64,000 bases of DNA, taken from contig OZ026515.1 in assembly GCA_964019695.1 (NCBI GenBank), positions 42,027,994-42,091,993 on the forward strand, written 5' to 3'. The stretch comes from Loripinus fragilis. Lineage: Eukaryota; Mollusca; Bivalvia; Lucinida; Lucinidae. The position numbers were made by a program, and so were the translations under genes. Positions 45,613 through 57,100 of the stretch are shown here, piece by piece. The stretch's first letter is position 1; each line of letters opens with the position of its first letter. The notes under the pieces were generated by a model, which was given only the letters and a program-made list of their open reading frames with translations, ran no database searches and was not told the origin of the DNA.

Positions 45613-46130
45613 ATCCATAGACAGGCATCTATAACAGAAATGCTGTTTATTCCGTATTGGTTACATTGACAGAATAAAACGCATTTTATATGAAAACATT
45701 GTTTTCTTAAGAAATGTGGAATCATCTCTATATAGAGATGCAACCAGATTTTTGGTCCAGACTGAATAATTGTTTTCTTAGGAAATGTGGAATCATTCCT
45801 ATATAGATATGCTTCCACATTTCTTGAGAAAACAATTATTCAGTCTTGGCCAAAATCTGGTTACATCCCTATATAGAAACGATTCCACATTTCTTAAGAA
45901 AACAATCATGCAGTCTGGGCCAAAAATCTGGTCACATCTCTAGATAGAAATGCATCCACATTTCTTGAGAAAACAATTATTCAGTCTTTGCCAAAAATCT
46001 GGTTGCATCTCTATATAGAAATGATTCCACATTTCTTAAAAATACAATGTTTTTATATCAAAATGCGTTTTTTCCGTCAATGTAACTTATACGGAATGAA
46101 AGGCATTTCTGTTATCGATGCCCCTCTATG
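45613..46130. mobile_element. 518-bp foldback with nested inverted ~70-bp units
   Basis: The outer ~145 bp on each side are inverted copies (AACAGAAATGC, GTTACATTGAC, AAACGCATTTT, AAGAAATGTGGAATCAT). Inside, a ~70-bp unit made of AATTGTTTTCTTAGGAAATG, TGGAATCATTCCTATATAGA and CCAAAAATCTGGTTGCAT appears about six times in alternating orientation. TCTATATAGAGA palindromes lie at the unit joints. No target duplication is evident. Confidence 0.85.
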
Positions 46131-46554
46131 ACTCGGCACCCTTTAATCTTGTGAGAGATACTGGGGAGTTCGCGACAATAGCAAGTGTTATCCAGGCGCT
46201 TTTTATCTACTTTTCTACCAAAATGGCCGACTTGTCAACAAGATTCACTGGAGTGAAGGATTTGTGCATTTTATGCTGTGAGAACCTTTTTATTGCAGAA
46301 AACACGGAATGGGTATCATTTATAATCATTGCCCAATCGTTCCAAGATCTAATTTCCAAAGTGCATAATCCCAGAGGCTTGCACGAGTGTTGGAAATGAT
46401 CATGTACACTGATGCGCGATGAAGCGAAAATTGCGTTGACCCTTATGAAGTTTAAAGGCCTCGATAATCACTTTATACGAGGATATAGCTATTATTATTG
46501 GTCTTTCTGTGTAGTTAAGATGTCAAAGTTTATTTTGATACCACATTTGTATGG
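46131..46554. other. No gene recognised
   Basis: A plus-strand frame (46118-46399) has no recognisable domain. Confidence 0.4.
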
Positions 46555-46765
46555 ATACATCCTCTTATAAGGCAGGATTCCACATAGGTCCACTATATTA
46601 AAGTATATCCGGGAAAGTCACCCCCTGTGCAGGTTAAAGAACCCTACGGTAATTTAGATATGGTTACATGTAGGCTTTCATCCTGCAACCCAGAGTGTAC
46701 AAAGTACACCTGCCCATAAACTCGAAAGAGGGTCTGGCAGTATATAGAGAAAGAAAGAAAGAAAT
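46555..46765 (+). mobile_element. 3' portion of a SINE
   Basis: Carries ATACATCCTCTTATAAGGCA..GGATTCCACATAGGTCCACT, inverse to the 45.3-kb SINE body, then GTGCAGGTTAAAGAACCC and a tail GCAGTATATAGAGAAAGAAA with (GAAA)n. Confidence 0.6.
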
Positions 46766-46978
46766 TGCAATTGCCTCAAAGACCACAATTTACAATGTCA
46801 AAAAAGCAGTCTATGCAGCAATAGAATAGCATTTTGGGAACATGACCTGACCCCCAGAGTAGTAGGGATTTTTTATTGTTTTATACTAAATCGGAGAAAA
46901 CTCACACCGTATAATTTAATCAAATAAAATAATCAACTCCTTTTACATTTCACTCAAAAGGATAAGCACAGTTAACTA

Positions 46979-47310
46979 CTGGGCTGCGTTGCGCAATCTG
47001 TAACGTGTCTGATACAGATGCGCATCTGGCTGTAGATCCAGCGGTCGCAAGTTTGATCCCGGCCTGGTCCTATACTTTTGTGGAGATTGATCATGAAATA
47101 ATTTCTACAGTCATTCTCCTCCCTTCCCCTGATTCATTCAAGAAATGTTGTTGTCAGTTACAAGCGAAAGTATGTGCATGAATTACTGGTTAACTACTTG
47201 TTCAAGCTTGCCCAGGGAAAAGTTTGGTTAGGTGAACTGACTGTCCCCCATGACTGTCCATAGCTGTTGACGGGAAAAGCAACAAAACAAACAAACAAAC
47301 AAAAACAAAA
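46979..47310 (+). mobile_element. tRNA-derived SINE, (CAAA)n tail, copy 1
   Basis: Head GGGCTGCGTTGCGCAATCTG..TAACG and GCAAGTTTGATCCCGG (B box). The body contains GTGGAGATTGATCATGAAAT, GTTGTCAGTTACAAGCGAAA and TTAGGTGAACTGACTGTCCC, with the tail AGCAACAAAACAAACAAACA. ACAGTT-like words at both sides may be the target duplication. Confidence 0.82.
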
Positions 47311-47344
47311 CAGTTTAAAACTTGGAATGTACAAATACAATTTG

Positions 47345-47670
47345 CTGTGGCACAGTACTGGGCAGTTAACCTGTCACAAAATGGTGATTGCGTCTGACTG
47401 CAGATCCAGGGGTCGTGAGTTCCATCCCAGCCCGGTCCCATACTTGCCTGGAGATTGATCATGAAATCATTTCTACGATTATTCTCCTCCCTTCCGCTGA
47501 ATCATTCAAGAATGGTTGTTGTCAGTTACAAGCGAAAGTATGTGCACGAATTCTTGGTTAACCGCTTCTTCAAGCTTGCCCAGGAAAAGGTGTGGTTAGG
47601 TGAACTGACTGTCCCCCCATGACCATAGCTGTTGACTGGGACATAAAGCAACAAAACTTACAAACAAAAC
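47345..47670 (+). mobile_element. tRNA-derived SINE, same family, copy 2
   Basis: Same body as copy 1, with a decayed A box (GCAGTTAACCTGTCACAA) and a B box GTGAGTTCCATCCC. It is inserted about 35 bp after copy 1, in the same orientation. Confidence 0.8.
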
Positions 47671-48349
47671 ATAATGGTGACATCATATTTTTTTCTGTTT
47701 TTTCTTTTATCCTTGAATTGGCAAATTTCTCCTTGAAACTAGAGAAAAAATACCCACAAACGAAAAACAGGCCAATTATCTGATTATCCAAGCCAGCTGG
47801 TACATAAACACCTGTCATGAAGCAAAAAATAAATTGCTTCTTACATACCCAATTTAAGCTGTAAAACCTCCTATTAGGAAATGGCGAACCAATGGGGTTT
47901 TTTTTACATAGAAACCTTCGTTTTTGCCATTTGGCTTGTATATAAGACAAAAAGAGCACCAGTCCAAATTCTTAACAATTACTGTATTCAATTGGACCTA
48001 ATAAGTGTATTGTAAATGTTCTAACATTTCGAACACTTTTAACTTTCTGTTTCTAATTAAAAGGTTAATAATTTTCAGGGCTGGAATTCAACAAAATGTT
48101 TGTCAGAATAGCAAACAGGGAAGACCCTGATCAGACAGCTTCTTGGGCTGCACTGTTTGTCTAGACTTTTTTGGCAGGCAACTGGTGTTTAAAATTTTAG
48201 AACATTTACTGTACATTGAGTTCTTCATGGGTTGTTTTCAGTTTATATAATACATGTATGAACTTAGTTATTTACATACAATCTAATGGTGTAATTTTAT
48301 CATTATTATAATTTATGGATTTATAGAGTGGGTGAAAATGTGTGGATCC
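47671..48349. other. No gene; hairpin-MITE scraps
   Basis: 48100-48200 holds TAGCAAACAGGGAAGACC..CTGATCAGACAGCTTC and GCAGGCAACTGGTGT, a decayed member of the GATCAGACTG family. Confidence 0.45.
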
Positions 48350-48387
48350 AGATCAGCTGGCTTCTGATCAATGAAGCCAGCTGATCT
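48350..48387. repeat. GATCAGCTGG hairpin, copy 2
   Basis: AGATCAGCTGGCTTC, loop TGATCAAT, GAAGCCAGCTGATCT: a perfect 15-bp stem. Confidence 0.9.
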
Positions 48388-48590
48388 GGCTCTTAGTGAC
48401 ACTGTTTTCAAAAGAGGGTAAAGAATTTTAAAAACATTGTGCATAATGCAGTTAATAGGTAGAATAGGGTACGTGGGTACAAATGTATTGATTTACAAAA
48501 TATAATTTTTTCCCCTTCACATCCACTGAAAACATTAATTGGTATATACTGATAATTTACAAAAACAGACTTATTTGCTTTTATCACATG

Positions 48591-48958
48591 CAGGGAAACA
48601 GACTAACAGGGGCCCAGTAGCCCAATGCCCCTAAATTTTGGGCTGGGCCCCAAAACATAAATGTTTAGGGCCCAACTTGCCCCTGAAAATGTACCATAGT
48701 ATGTAAAAGCATGAAGACTTGTCAAATATGACTCTAGTTTTAATACAAATCTTGATTCATTTGATCTAAATATTGTCTAAATGGTAAACAATTAGAGGAA
48801 TACAGATTTTAAGGGTCTCTGACTTCAATTATGAGTAAAGCCAAAAATGTTGCAATGAGTTTAATTTTTCACTGAATCCTTGAACCCCTTAGTTTTGGGC
48901 TGGGCTCCCAATCATATTGTTTAAGGCCCCCAGCTTGCTCCTGGAGTCTGTTTCCCTG
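48591..48958. mobile_element. 368-bp hAT-like MITE
   Basis: CAGGGAAACAGACT starts the element and AGTCTGTTTCCCTG ends it. Subterminal GGGCTGGGCCCC and GGGCTGGGCTCCC repeats lie in the two halves. A CAGGG start suits hAT elements. The expected 8-bp duplication is only partly preserved (ATCACATG against ATATGATG, 5 of 8). Confidence 0.6.
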
Positions 48959-48959
48959 A

Positions 48960-49400
48960 TATGATGTAGCTAGCTGCTAGCTATGATCTAGGAGTGATAT
49001 AGCACCATGTATTAAAATCTATAAACCACTAGTCATGTGTACAGATTTAGTCGTGTTATGTAATGATGAGCGGAACAACATCGCATATGCATATATGGCA
49101 AAATAACACTTTTCTACACTAAAATGCAACTTCAAAGTAAGTTTCCTGCCAATTAAAATGATAAATAGAATCTAACATTTTGTGCTCCTGTATTACTAAA
49201 TTTATTAAACTCGTGAAAAAGCAATAATACTTGACAAGCCTCACATTTTATCTCTTTTTCCCAAAATGTTGAATAAATTCAATAATTTTTATACATGAGC
49301 ACTCATGCCAAATACAGAGATATTGATACAGTACATGTTCTAAAATTTTGAACACTAGTTGCCTGCCAAAAGGCATGGAGCGGGACCTGGACAAACAGGG
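48960..49400. other. No gene recognised
   Basis: AT-rich non-coding sequence. Confidence 0.45.
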
Positions 49401-49407
49401 GAGAAGC

Positions 49408-49440
49408 AGATCAGACTGCTTCTGAAGAAGCCATCTGATC
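49408..49440. repeat. GATCAGACTG hairpin, copy 1
   Basis: AGATCAGACTGCTTC and, inverted, GAAGCCATCTGATC, within a ~200-bp repeat that also has AAATGTTCTAAAAT and TTGCCTGCCAAAAG words (49360-49640). Confidence 0.75.
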
Positions 49441-49699
49441 AGAGTCTTCCCTGTTGCCTTTTCACTTGTATATTAGGCAAAAGGAGCACCCATCCAAATT
49501 CTTAACAGTTACGGTAAATGTTCTAAAATTACAAATGCTATTTGCCTGCCAAAAGACCTATTGGAAAACAGAGCAGACCCAGATCAGACTGCTTCTGAAC
49601 TGTTCAGGATCTTCCTTGTTTGCTATTCTGACAAGCCTTTTGTGCATTCCAGCCCTGATATCATCAAAGCTAACATTATTTTGAGAACAGAAAGAGAAA

Positions 49700-50670
49700 A
49701 GTGTTCAAAATTTTAGAACATTTACCTTTCTAACTCTAGAGCTGCTGGTATCATCTAAGATGTATTTGATATATTGTACTTATACATTGGGCACTTAAGC
49801 CTTTTTTCTCTGTTGGATATAATAGGAAAGACACAAACTTGAAAAAAATGTGCACAGTCGAGTAATTTTATCATTATACTTTATTTGCACAGAGTTAAAA
49901 ATGAAAAATAGTTTCCAGATCTCTAGCAACTTTGATTTGAAGTGCACAACCCCCCTATTTTAGGATATCAAAAATAGTCCCCTAACATTGAGCACTTTCT
50001 GCAAAATTTGCAATAACGTCTCTTTAATGACTTACTTTTACAAAATATACCAGGGTAAGCAACACCAGGTTAATTGTTCTCAACAATTTACTTCTACAAT
50101 AATATGATTCAAACTTCAAAATCAATAATATGAAGCCTGGATCATTTAGAAATAAAGGTCAGAAAGTTTTAACAACATTTGCCAATTTTTGCCAAAATCC
50201 ACCCCTGCTCAGCGGTGAAAGCATAAAGTGAGAACCTTTTGCTGTTTATCTCTTTTCGAAATCAGCCTGATATAAATATCAAAAACGATTTTATCTGATT
50301 AAACGTAGTATAGTCACATGGGCAAGTGCGCAATGTTAGGAGTCGCACAATGTTAGGGGACATGACTGTAAATATATAAATATGGAGCTTTATCAGATTT
50401 ATCATCATATTTTTCAGAACCAGTACATGATTTGTTGAAGGATTCTATAGCTATGGAGAGGTCAGGTTTTGGCCAGAGTCTGGCCCACAGCTTTAGCCTG
50501 CCCAGTCTGGTTGAAGGCAGTGAGCCAATCAGTGAGGCGGAGGAGTTCGTTGAGGTCTGATTAGTGTTGTACATATATGTATGTCTGTCTCTCTCTCTGT
50601 CTGTCTCTCTCTCTCAACCTGTCACACTCAGAGCCCTAGATGATAAGGGATTAAAGAGTACGTATTTCAG
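49700..50670. other. No gene recognised
   Basis: Non-coding. A short (CT)n/(CTGT)n stretch lies at 50583-50617. Confidence 0.45.
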
Positions 50671-50676
50671 CATTTA

Positions 50677-51685
50677 CAGTCGAACTTCGATGGCTCGAAC
50701 TCGTCGGGACCGTCGGTGCGAGTTCGACCCATCTATGTGTTCGAGCGATACCTAGCCTTACAATTTTCAAGTTGATTCATGCGTACTTTATTTCATCACC
50801 GACACCACGTTTTTTTCGACCAAAGTTGCAAAGCGCACGTGACGCCTGTCATTGATCAATAACCCTTTGCACGCTAGAGTAAAAATGATAAGCCGCATGT
50901 TTGAGCATATGAACGTGATAAAAGTAAATACATTTATCAGCATGCGCATATGCGCAGGCTGATCAATGCATTTGCTATCGAGTAAGCTGTACCATTTGTC
51001 TTCTTGTGGGTGAATGGCACTTTGGTTTATATTCGGTTGTTTATCGTTTCCTTTAGAACAATAATAGAAAAAATACAAGTTTGTTTCTTAGTATTCATTC
51101 ACAATGTGCAAGTTTCAATTAATAACAACGAATAAAAACATGAAAAAAATAACAAATTCCCCAGGATGTTTACAACACAGATGCGGATCAGACTGTACCG
51201 CCGCATAATCTGATGCCTGTCTTTATCCAGCCAGGCAAGTTTTACTCATTTTGACACGCGAATTCTTGATTACAAAACATCTCAGTTATTGTCTTTAATC
51301 ATTTTTGGCCGCCCTACTAACCCTGAGAACTTACTGAAATCTTTGATCTGATAAATTGCCGCTAATTGCTTCACACGTTCCGCTCGTCAGTAAGGTAACC
51401 CAAGGGTAAAATCATCATTGTCACGGAGCACTTATGAAAATAATAATGAACTTAAATCAAGCGTGTGACTGATTCATGTGAAGAAATATTTGGTTCGAGC
51501 CATCATAGCGTTTTTACATGAAAAATCGCCCTGCGGACCGTGCTTTGAGTTCGAGAGTTCGAGCCATCGCTGCCTGGGGTGTATTTTAACATTAAATGTA
51601 TAGGGAAATTGCCGGGACCGACGAACGAGTTCGAGCGATCCCTGGTGTTCGAGACAGGCGAGTTCGAGCGACCAAAGTTCGACTG
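50677..51685. mobile_element. 1.0-kb pogo/Tigger-like non-autonomous element
   Basis: CAGTCGAACTTCGATGGCTC (from 50677) pairs with GAGCGACCAAAGTTCGACTG (to 51685); the match extends inward as CGAACTCG. TA flanks at 50675-50676 and 51686-51687. Subterminal repeats of GTTCGAGCGAT and GTTCGAGCCATCG lie near both ends. Start CAG, TA duplication and subterminal motif copies fit the pogo/Tigger group. No transposase frame remains. A GATCAG-type hairpin scrap lies at 50935-50975. Confidence 0.75.
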
Positions 51686-51689
51686 TATT

Positions 51690-51985
51690 TCTTTTTCTTG
51701 AATTCATCATTCAAAATTGAGAGGAATTTTCCTGTTTGGGCAAACTATTTCCCTTTAAAATTGTCTCATGTAATTTTTTAACAAAATTACACCCACTGTC
51801 CCAAATTTAAAATTCCATGTTACCTGAAACACACATGTACATATATCTGTTTGGGATGGCATATGCTTATTTCAAATCACAGCTGTTGCGTTGGAGGTAA
51901 AATACTCATTGAATCTGAAAAAGGCAGTAAAATACCAGGCCTCTATTTTAGAGGTGGTAATACTAAATATATTTTCTTATTTCTG
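51690..51985. other. No gene recognised
   Basis: Non-coding sequence. Confidence 0.4.
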
Positions 51986-51988
51986 ACC

Positions 51989-52061
51989 AAAACATATGTT
52001 GTGGGTATTCAAAAGAACCATCTCTATGAGATGGTTCTTTTGATCACACAAAACAAATGTT
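51989..52061. repeat. Family-A hairpin MITE, copy 6
   Basis: AAAACATATGTTGTGGGTAT, CAAAAGAACCATCTC, short loop, GAGATGGTTCTTTTG, then a decayed right end. Confidence 0.88.
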
Positions 52062-52269
52062 AAGACTGATGAATATGAAAATAATTGGAAGCGCCTATGA
52101 AAATACTCATTGTTCCAAATCCTTATCTAGGGCTTTGCTCACTATTAGCTCTCTTCTTGATACAATGCTTTGCTATATCTGTGAGCTTATTAACTCTGTC
52201 TGTCTGTCTGTCTGTCTGTCTGAGTTTAACATTTCTTGAGTTATTCAGTTATTACAATTGAATCATAAG

Positions 52270-52570
52270 CTACATCATGCGCAGATCTAGAAAGTTTTGT
52301 CAGAGGGTAACTCTGACAGCTTTTTTTAGCTGATGAGGGGAGAGAGGATCAAAATAACTTTAAAACGAGCCATCACCGGCCCGCCAGAGAAACGCCATTG
52401 AAATGGCTTTTCGCTGGCGGGCCGATGATGGCCCAGGATGGAATGCTCGCTTGGTTTTTCAGGGGATATGGACCAATATTGCTAAGAAACCCTATTATAT
52501 TTTTGTGATTGTTCAGGGGGTTGTCCGGACCCCCTGTCTCCCCCTCTGGATCCGCATGTAGATGGAAAAC
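52270..52570 (+). repeat. Dispersed G-rich repeat, copy 2, with GC-rich hairpin
   Basis: Shares GTCAGAGGGTAACTCTGACA and GTCCGGACCCCCTGTCTCCC..TGGATCCGC with 12119-12430. A hairpin at 52369-52432 (GGCCCGCCAG / CTGGCGGGCC) is sister to 33107-33166. Confidence 0.65.
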
Positions 52571-52724
52571 AATGTAGATCCTGATCAGGTGGCTAGATGG
52601 AATCCAACTGATATTGATATTTACTGTTTTCAAAAGGGGATATATCCAGTTCAGCAGATTAAGGGTTATAATATTTGGCAGACCTTTAATAAATGGGTCA
52701 TACACTCCATAGGGAATTCAGTCA

Positions 52725-53056
52725 ACCATATGGTCTGGGTAAATGGTGAAGCCCATATTGTGGAGGGTAATTAGCAAAGCTCATGGTCTGGTGTTAATGG
52801 CAAAGTGCATATGGTCAGGTGTAAACGGTAAAGCTCATTTGATCTGGGGTAAATGGCAAAGCTCATATGGTCTGGGGTAAATTGCAAAGCTCATATGGTC
52901 TGGTGTAAATTGCAAAGCTCATATTGTCTGGGGCAGGGCTAGAGAAATCTTCAATTCGCTGAAAAAAATTGTCTTCCAACCCTAGATATTCAACCCCAGT
53001 CCCCCTCCCAGACTCTGTGGTTAATAGAAAAGCTCTGAAGCTCATATGGTCTGGTG
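52725..53056 (+). repeat. ~32-bp minisatellite, left part
   Basis: About seven variants of CTCATATGGTCTGGTGTAAA..TGGCAAAG run from 52725 to 52930, plus one more just before the SINE insertion. The array resumes at 53383. Confidence 0.85.
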
Positions 53057-53382
53057 TTAATTTTGTTTGTTTTGTTGCTTTACGTCCCAAGTCAACAGCT
53101 ATGGTAATTGCGGGACGGTCAGTTCACCTAACCACACTTTTTCCTGGGCAGGCTTGAACAAGCGGTTAACCAGTAATTCATGCACATACTTTCGCTTGTA
53201 ACTGACAACAACCCTTCTTGAATGAATCAGCGGAAGGGAGGAGAATGACCGTAGAAATCATTTCATGATCAATCTCCACGAAAGTATGGGACCGGACCGG
53301 GATCGAACTCGCAACCCCTGGATCTGCAGTCAGATACGCATCTGTAGCCAGACACGTTACCGACTGCGCTACGCGGCCCGGC
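53057..53382 (-). mobile_element. tRNA-derived SINE, (CAAA)n family, copy 3
   Basis: The minus strand starts GCCGGGCCGCGTAGCGCAGT..CGGTAACG (A box), has GTTGCGAGTTCGATCCCGG (B box), and ends in the GACGTAAAGCAACAAAAC tail. It has the best-preserved head of the three copies. It interrupts the 32-bp minisatellite; TCTGGTGT occurs at both junctions. Confidence 0.88.
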
Positions 53383-53440
53383 TCTGGTGTAAATGGCAAA
53401 GCTCATAATATAGTCTGGTGTAGATGGCAAAGCTCTATGC
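53383..53440 (+). repeat. ~32-bp minisatellite, right part
   Basis: TCTGGTGTAAATGGCAAAGC then a second unit with TAGTCTGGTGTAGATGGC; continues the array left of the SINE. Confidence 0.8.
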
Positions 53441-53655
53441 TGTGTTGTGTCAAGTTGAGCAAGACAATTAACCACTGCTTAGTACTGGTTCAACCACTCA
53501 TCATCCTATTAGCTGGCCAAGTTTACCATAAAGTTTCTCAATTTTCGAACACTTTTCTATCTGTTTGCAAATGAAATGTTGCATGGTTATCAGAGCTGGA
53601 TGTCTTAAAATGCTCGTCTGAATCCGGGGTCTGAATAGCAAACAGAGAAGAATCT

Positions 53656-53687
53656 GATCAGACTGCTTCTTCAGAAGCAGTCTGATC
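53656..53687. repeat. GATCAGACTG hairpin, copy 2 (perfect stem)
   Basis: GATCAGACTGCTTCT, loop TC, AGAAGCAGTCTGATC. It sits within a ~200-bp repeat like that at 49360-49640, about 220 bp upstream of the first TPR exon. Confidence 0.9.
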
Positions 53688-53904
53688 TGGGTCTACGCTG
53701 TAAATGCTTTTTTGGCAGGCATCTAGTGTGTGAAATTAGAACATTTACTGTATGCCAAACTTTTATATCTATATTAGAAATCAAATATCACTTCAGAGCC
53801 AGAAAAACTAAGCAAAAACTATATGTTGGACCTACCGGTATACATAGATTTTTTTTCTGATGATTTATAACAAAGCATCAGTCACAGGACCAATATTTTT
53901 TCAG

Positions 53905-54114
53905 ATGAAATCTTTACGAGAGAGGGGAGATAAAGCGCTGAAGATAAATGACTTCAAGGAAGCAATCAGGTACTACAACGAGGCATTGGAGATTGATGAT
54001 AAAAACCCGGATGTTCTGCTGGCTCGAGCTACTGCCTGTATACAGATGGGGGACTATATCAGCGCTCAGAGAGACACTGAGACTCTCATTAACCAGGAGA
54101 CAGAAAATGCTAAG
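53905..54114 (+). CDS. TPR-CHAT gene, exon a
   Basis: Acceptor TATTTTTTCAG before 53905; donor AAG|GTTTGT at 54114/54115. 70 codons, phase 0 at its end. It encodes the first two TPR motifs. Confidence 0.85.
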
Positions 54115-57100
54115 GTTTGTCTAAGTCAGGTTAACCCTTTTTCCACATTAACGCCTTTTGATGCCTTTGAAATATCATGTATTTGAAAATATTATGGAAA
54201 ATGGAGCCTTAAGAGCAATTGCTCCATTTCCCATATTTTCAAAAATATTAAAAACTTAACTTTAATTTTTCTTGAATTCTTTCAATGCTGTCTTAAATTA
54301 GAAAATGATGTCATGATCTAAAAATAGCCTATGGAGTAAAGGGTTAACTCTTAGCCCGCCAGTCATGAATTTTGTCATCTGCTCCCTTCCATCTGCTTAT
54401 GTTCTTGGGTAGCCTATATTGCAAACAATATGGTCCCAGATAAGTGTAAAGGGTTCATATTGTTTGCTTTCATAAAAAATCTAGTCTGAAGTGCACTTGA
54501 AAACAGTGAAAATTCTTTATACTGACACTGTTAATAACAGCATAATGTTTTACAACATCGGTAGTATTTGCGCAAAAGAACCAGCTTAGCTTGAATTTGA
54601 ATTAATTACATCAGGAATTCAGTTTAACGTCAAATTTAGGGACAAAAAATGTCATTGTAAAGAGGGTTGACTGTATATGCAGCAGTCTTACATAGATCCA
54701 AATAAGGAAATTTTATTTGCAAAATAGTTTAATTATTTTCTTACCCATGAATTTAAACATGTGTTTTGGGTGCTCAAAAGAACCGTCTCATTGAGACGGT
54801 TCTTTTGAGTACCCACAAGATATGTTTTGGATGAAATATAAAGAAAATAATTTTCCAATACGCACTCTTATCTGGAGGCCCGACTTAAAAAGCAGACATT
54901 TTCAGGACCCCCCAAAAATAGTGGCTGGATAAGGGTTAACTCTTTGTCTGCTATTGTCTTTTGCTGATAATCTTGGCAAACAGTTTGGACCCAGATCAGG
55001 CCTGACATTTTGCTTGGAACCTAATCAGGTTCAACAAAACATTGGGCCTGATTTGGATCCACTGTTTGACACTCTAATACGGTTTTCCTGAAAGATTTTT
55101 TTGAAAGCGTTACTTTTGGGGAAGAAAAGTCAGCAGATGACAATAAAGCAAGCAAAATTACCCAGCATGCAAAGAATTACCTGAATGTGTCACTTCTCAC
55201 AAAATAGCAAATAAGTTTGTGAATTAGAAAGGGGTAAAGTAATTAAGAGTTGGTGCCATTATGGAGACCTGGCCCTGAGGTTATAAAACTTTTTCATGCT
55301 CAACTCTGCCGAGCACGAAATTTATCCTGCTCATACATGTTAAAATGCCAACAATTGTTGGCATTTTAACATTTATCAGCATGATAAATACAACATTTGA
55401 GGGACTTTAAGCAAGAAACTTCAACTTCTTAATTTGTCAGTATTTTAGTTCTTATGAGCAGTTGAAATTTTGTGCTCAGTTGAGTTGAGCCCAAAAAATT
55501 TTTATAACCTCGGGGCCTGTCCTTCAGGGTAAAGCAGGAAAATAATGTTGTAAAGAATTATGCCATTCCCGCCAAAATTTTCATTTTTCTACAATAAAAA
55601 TACAATGTACAAAATGGCCTAATTGCTGGCATCTGTTATATGGGCCGGTAGGCATTTATATATAACTGTGCAGCACTTTATCAGTATTTTCAAGAATGAA
55701 CCAAAAAAGTTCTCAAAAAATATTGTGCTTCAAATACCTGTAACAGTTCTTTATTGCTGTCAAAATCGCATGAAATATACAAAATATGAAACCTGTGAAA
55801 AATTGCACAGGTTTCGTATTTGGTACATTTCACGCCCCTGTACACCTTTAACAAGTGACTTTGCGCATATATGTGATAAAAAACATCCATTACGGGCAGT
55901 GATCATTTTCAAACTTACTTTTTATTTACTTGCTCATCTGGATCTGCATTGTTTATGCTGTGTGGTTATTTAATTATTCTTGATGATCTACCATTATAAG
56001 CTTAAGGGACCCATGATGCATCAAAGGGTCTTTTTAAAAATTGATTATCTCGATCATAAACAGGCTCATTTCGATTTCAGGCATACAAACTTCAAGGTCT
56101 AGCCATGAAGCATCTGAAGCAGAACAAAGAGGCTCTAGCCTCGTTCCTGACTGCCCTTGACCTTGAACCAGAAAATGCTGATGAGCTTACGGATCATATT
56201 GCCAGTGTAGCTGCTGCTGTCTGCCACCTCCCTAAAGACATGATGGATTCCTTAAAAGGTGAGAACATAGGACCAGTTAAGCAAAATAATTTGTGTAAAA
56301 TTGTGATTATTTTCTTATCCATCAGTTTAACTCACAACATATGTTTTGGTTGAGAAATAAGAAAAATAATTTCAATTACACACTTTTATCTGGGGGCCTG
56401 TGAGAATGCATTCAGAAACAATTGCTACAAATATGTGTTTATGTGCTAGCACTGTAGCACATGACATTTTGGTACTTATAGCATTGTCAAGCAAGGAAGG
56501 CTTGGGCTAGTCTCTCAGCAGAGCCTTTGTTGCTTGCATACACAAAGTATGGATGTACATGTATATGATGATTCAGACCAAAACTTAGACCGCTAGCCCC
56601 TCTACAACAGCATGAGGGCTTATTATGGACTTTTGTGCGTATGCGACTAGTACCAAAATCCCATGTGCTGACCCATATGTTCTTTTAACTCTGCATGCTG
56701 GGTAATTTTTCATGCTTTTGGTGTCATTTGCTGTCTTTTCAAAAGTTGATTTTTTAAAAAAAAAATCTTAAAGGAACACTATCAGTGTCAAACGGTTTAG
56801 ATCCAGATCAGGACCGACATTCTGACGGTCTGGATCTGGGTCCAAATCGTTGGCAAAGGTTATTAGCTGATGACAAAAGTTGCTGCTAGCATGAAAAGAG
56901 TTAGAATCCAGACACTTTTCATTGAAATACACGAGATTCTTTTTAACCAAAGTCCATGAGACCTGAAATTGAATTTGTCTTATCAGTAAGTTTGGCCTGT
57001 AGTTATATTATATGACATACCTTGATAGTTTACTTATTTCCTTACCTGTCAATCAAGAAGTATTAGAAGAGTAAAAAAGTTATCAAATCTAAGAGGAGGG

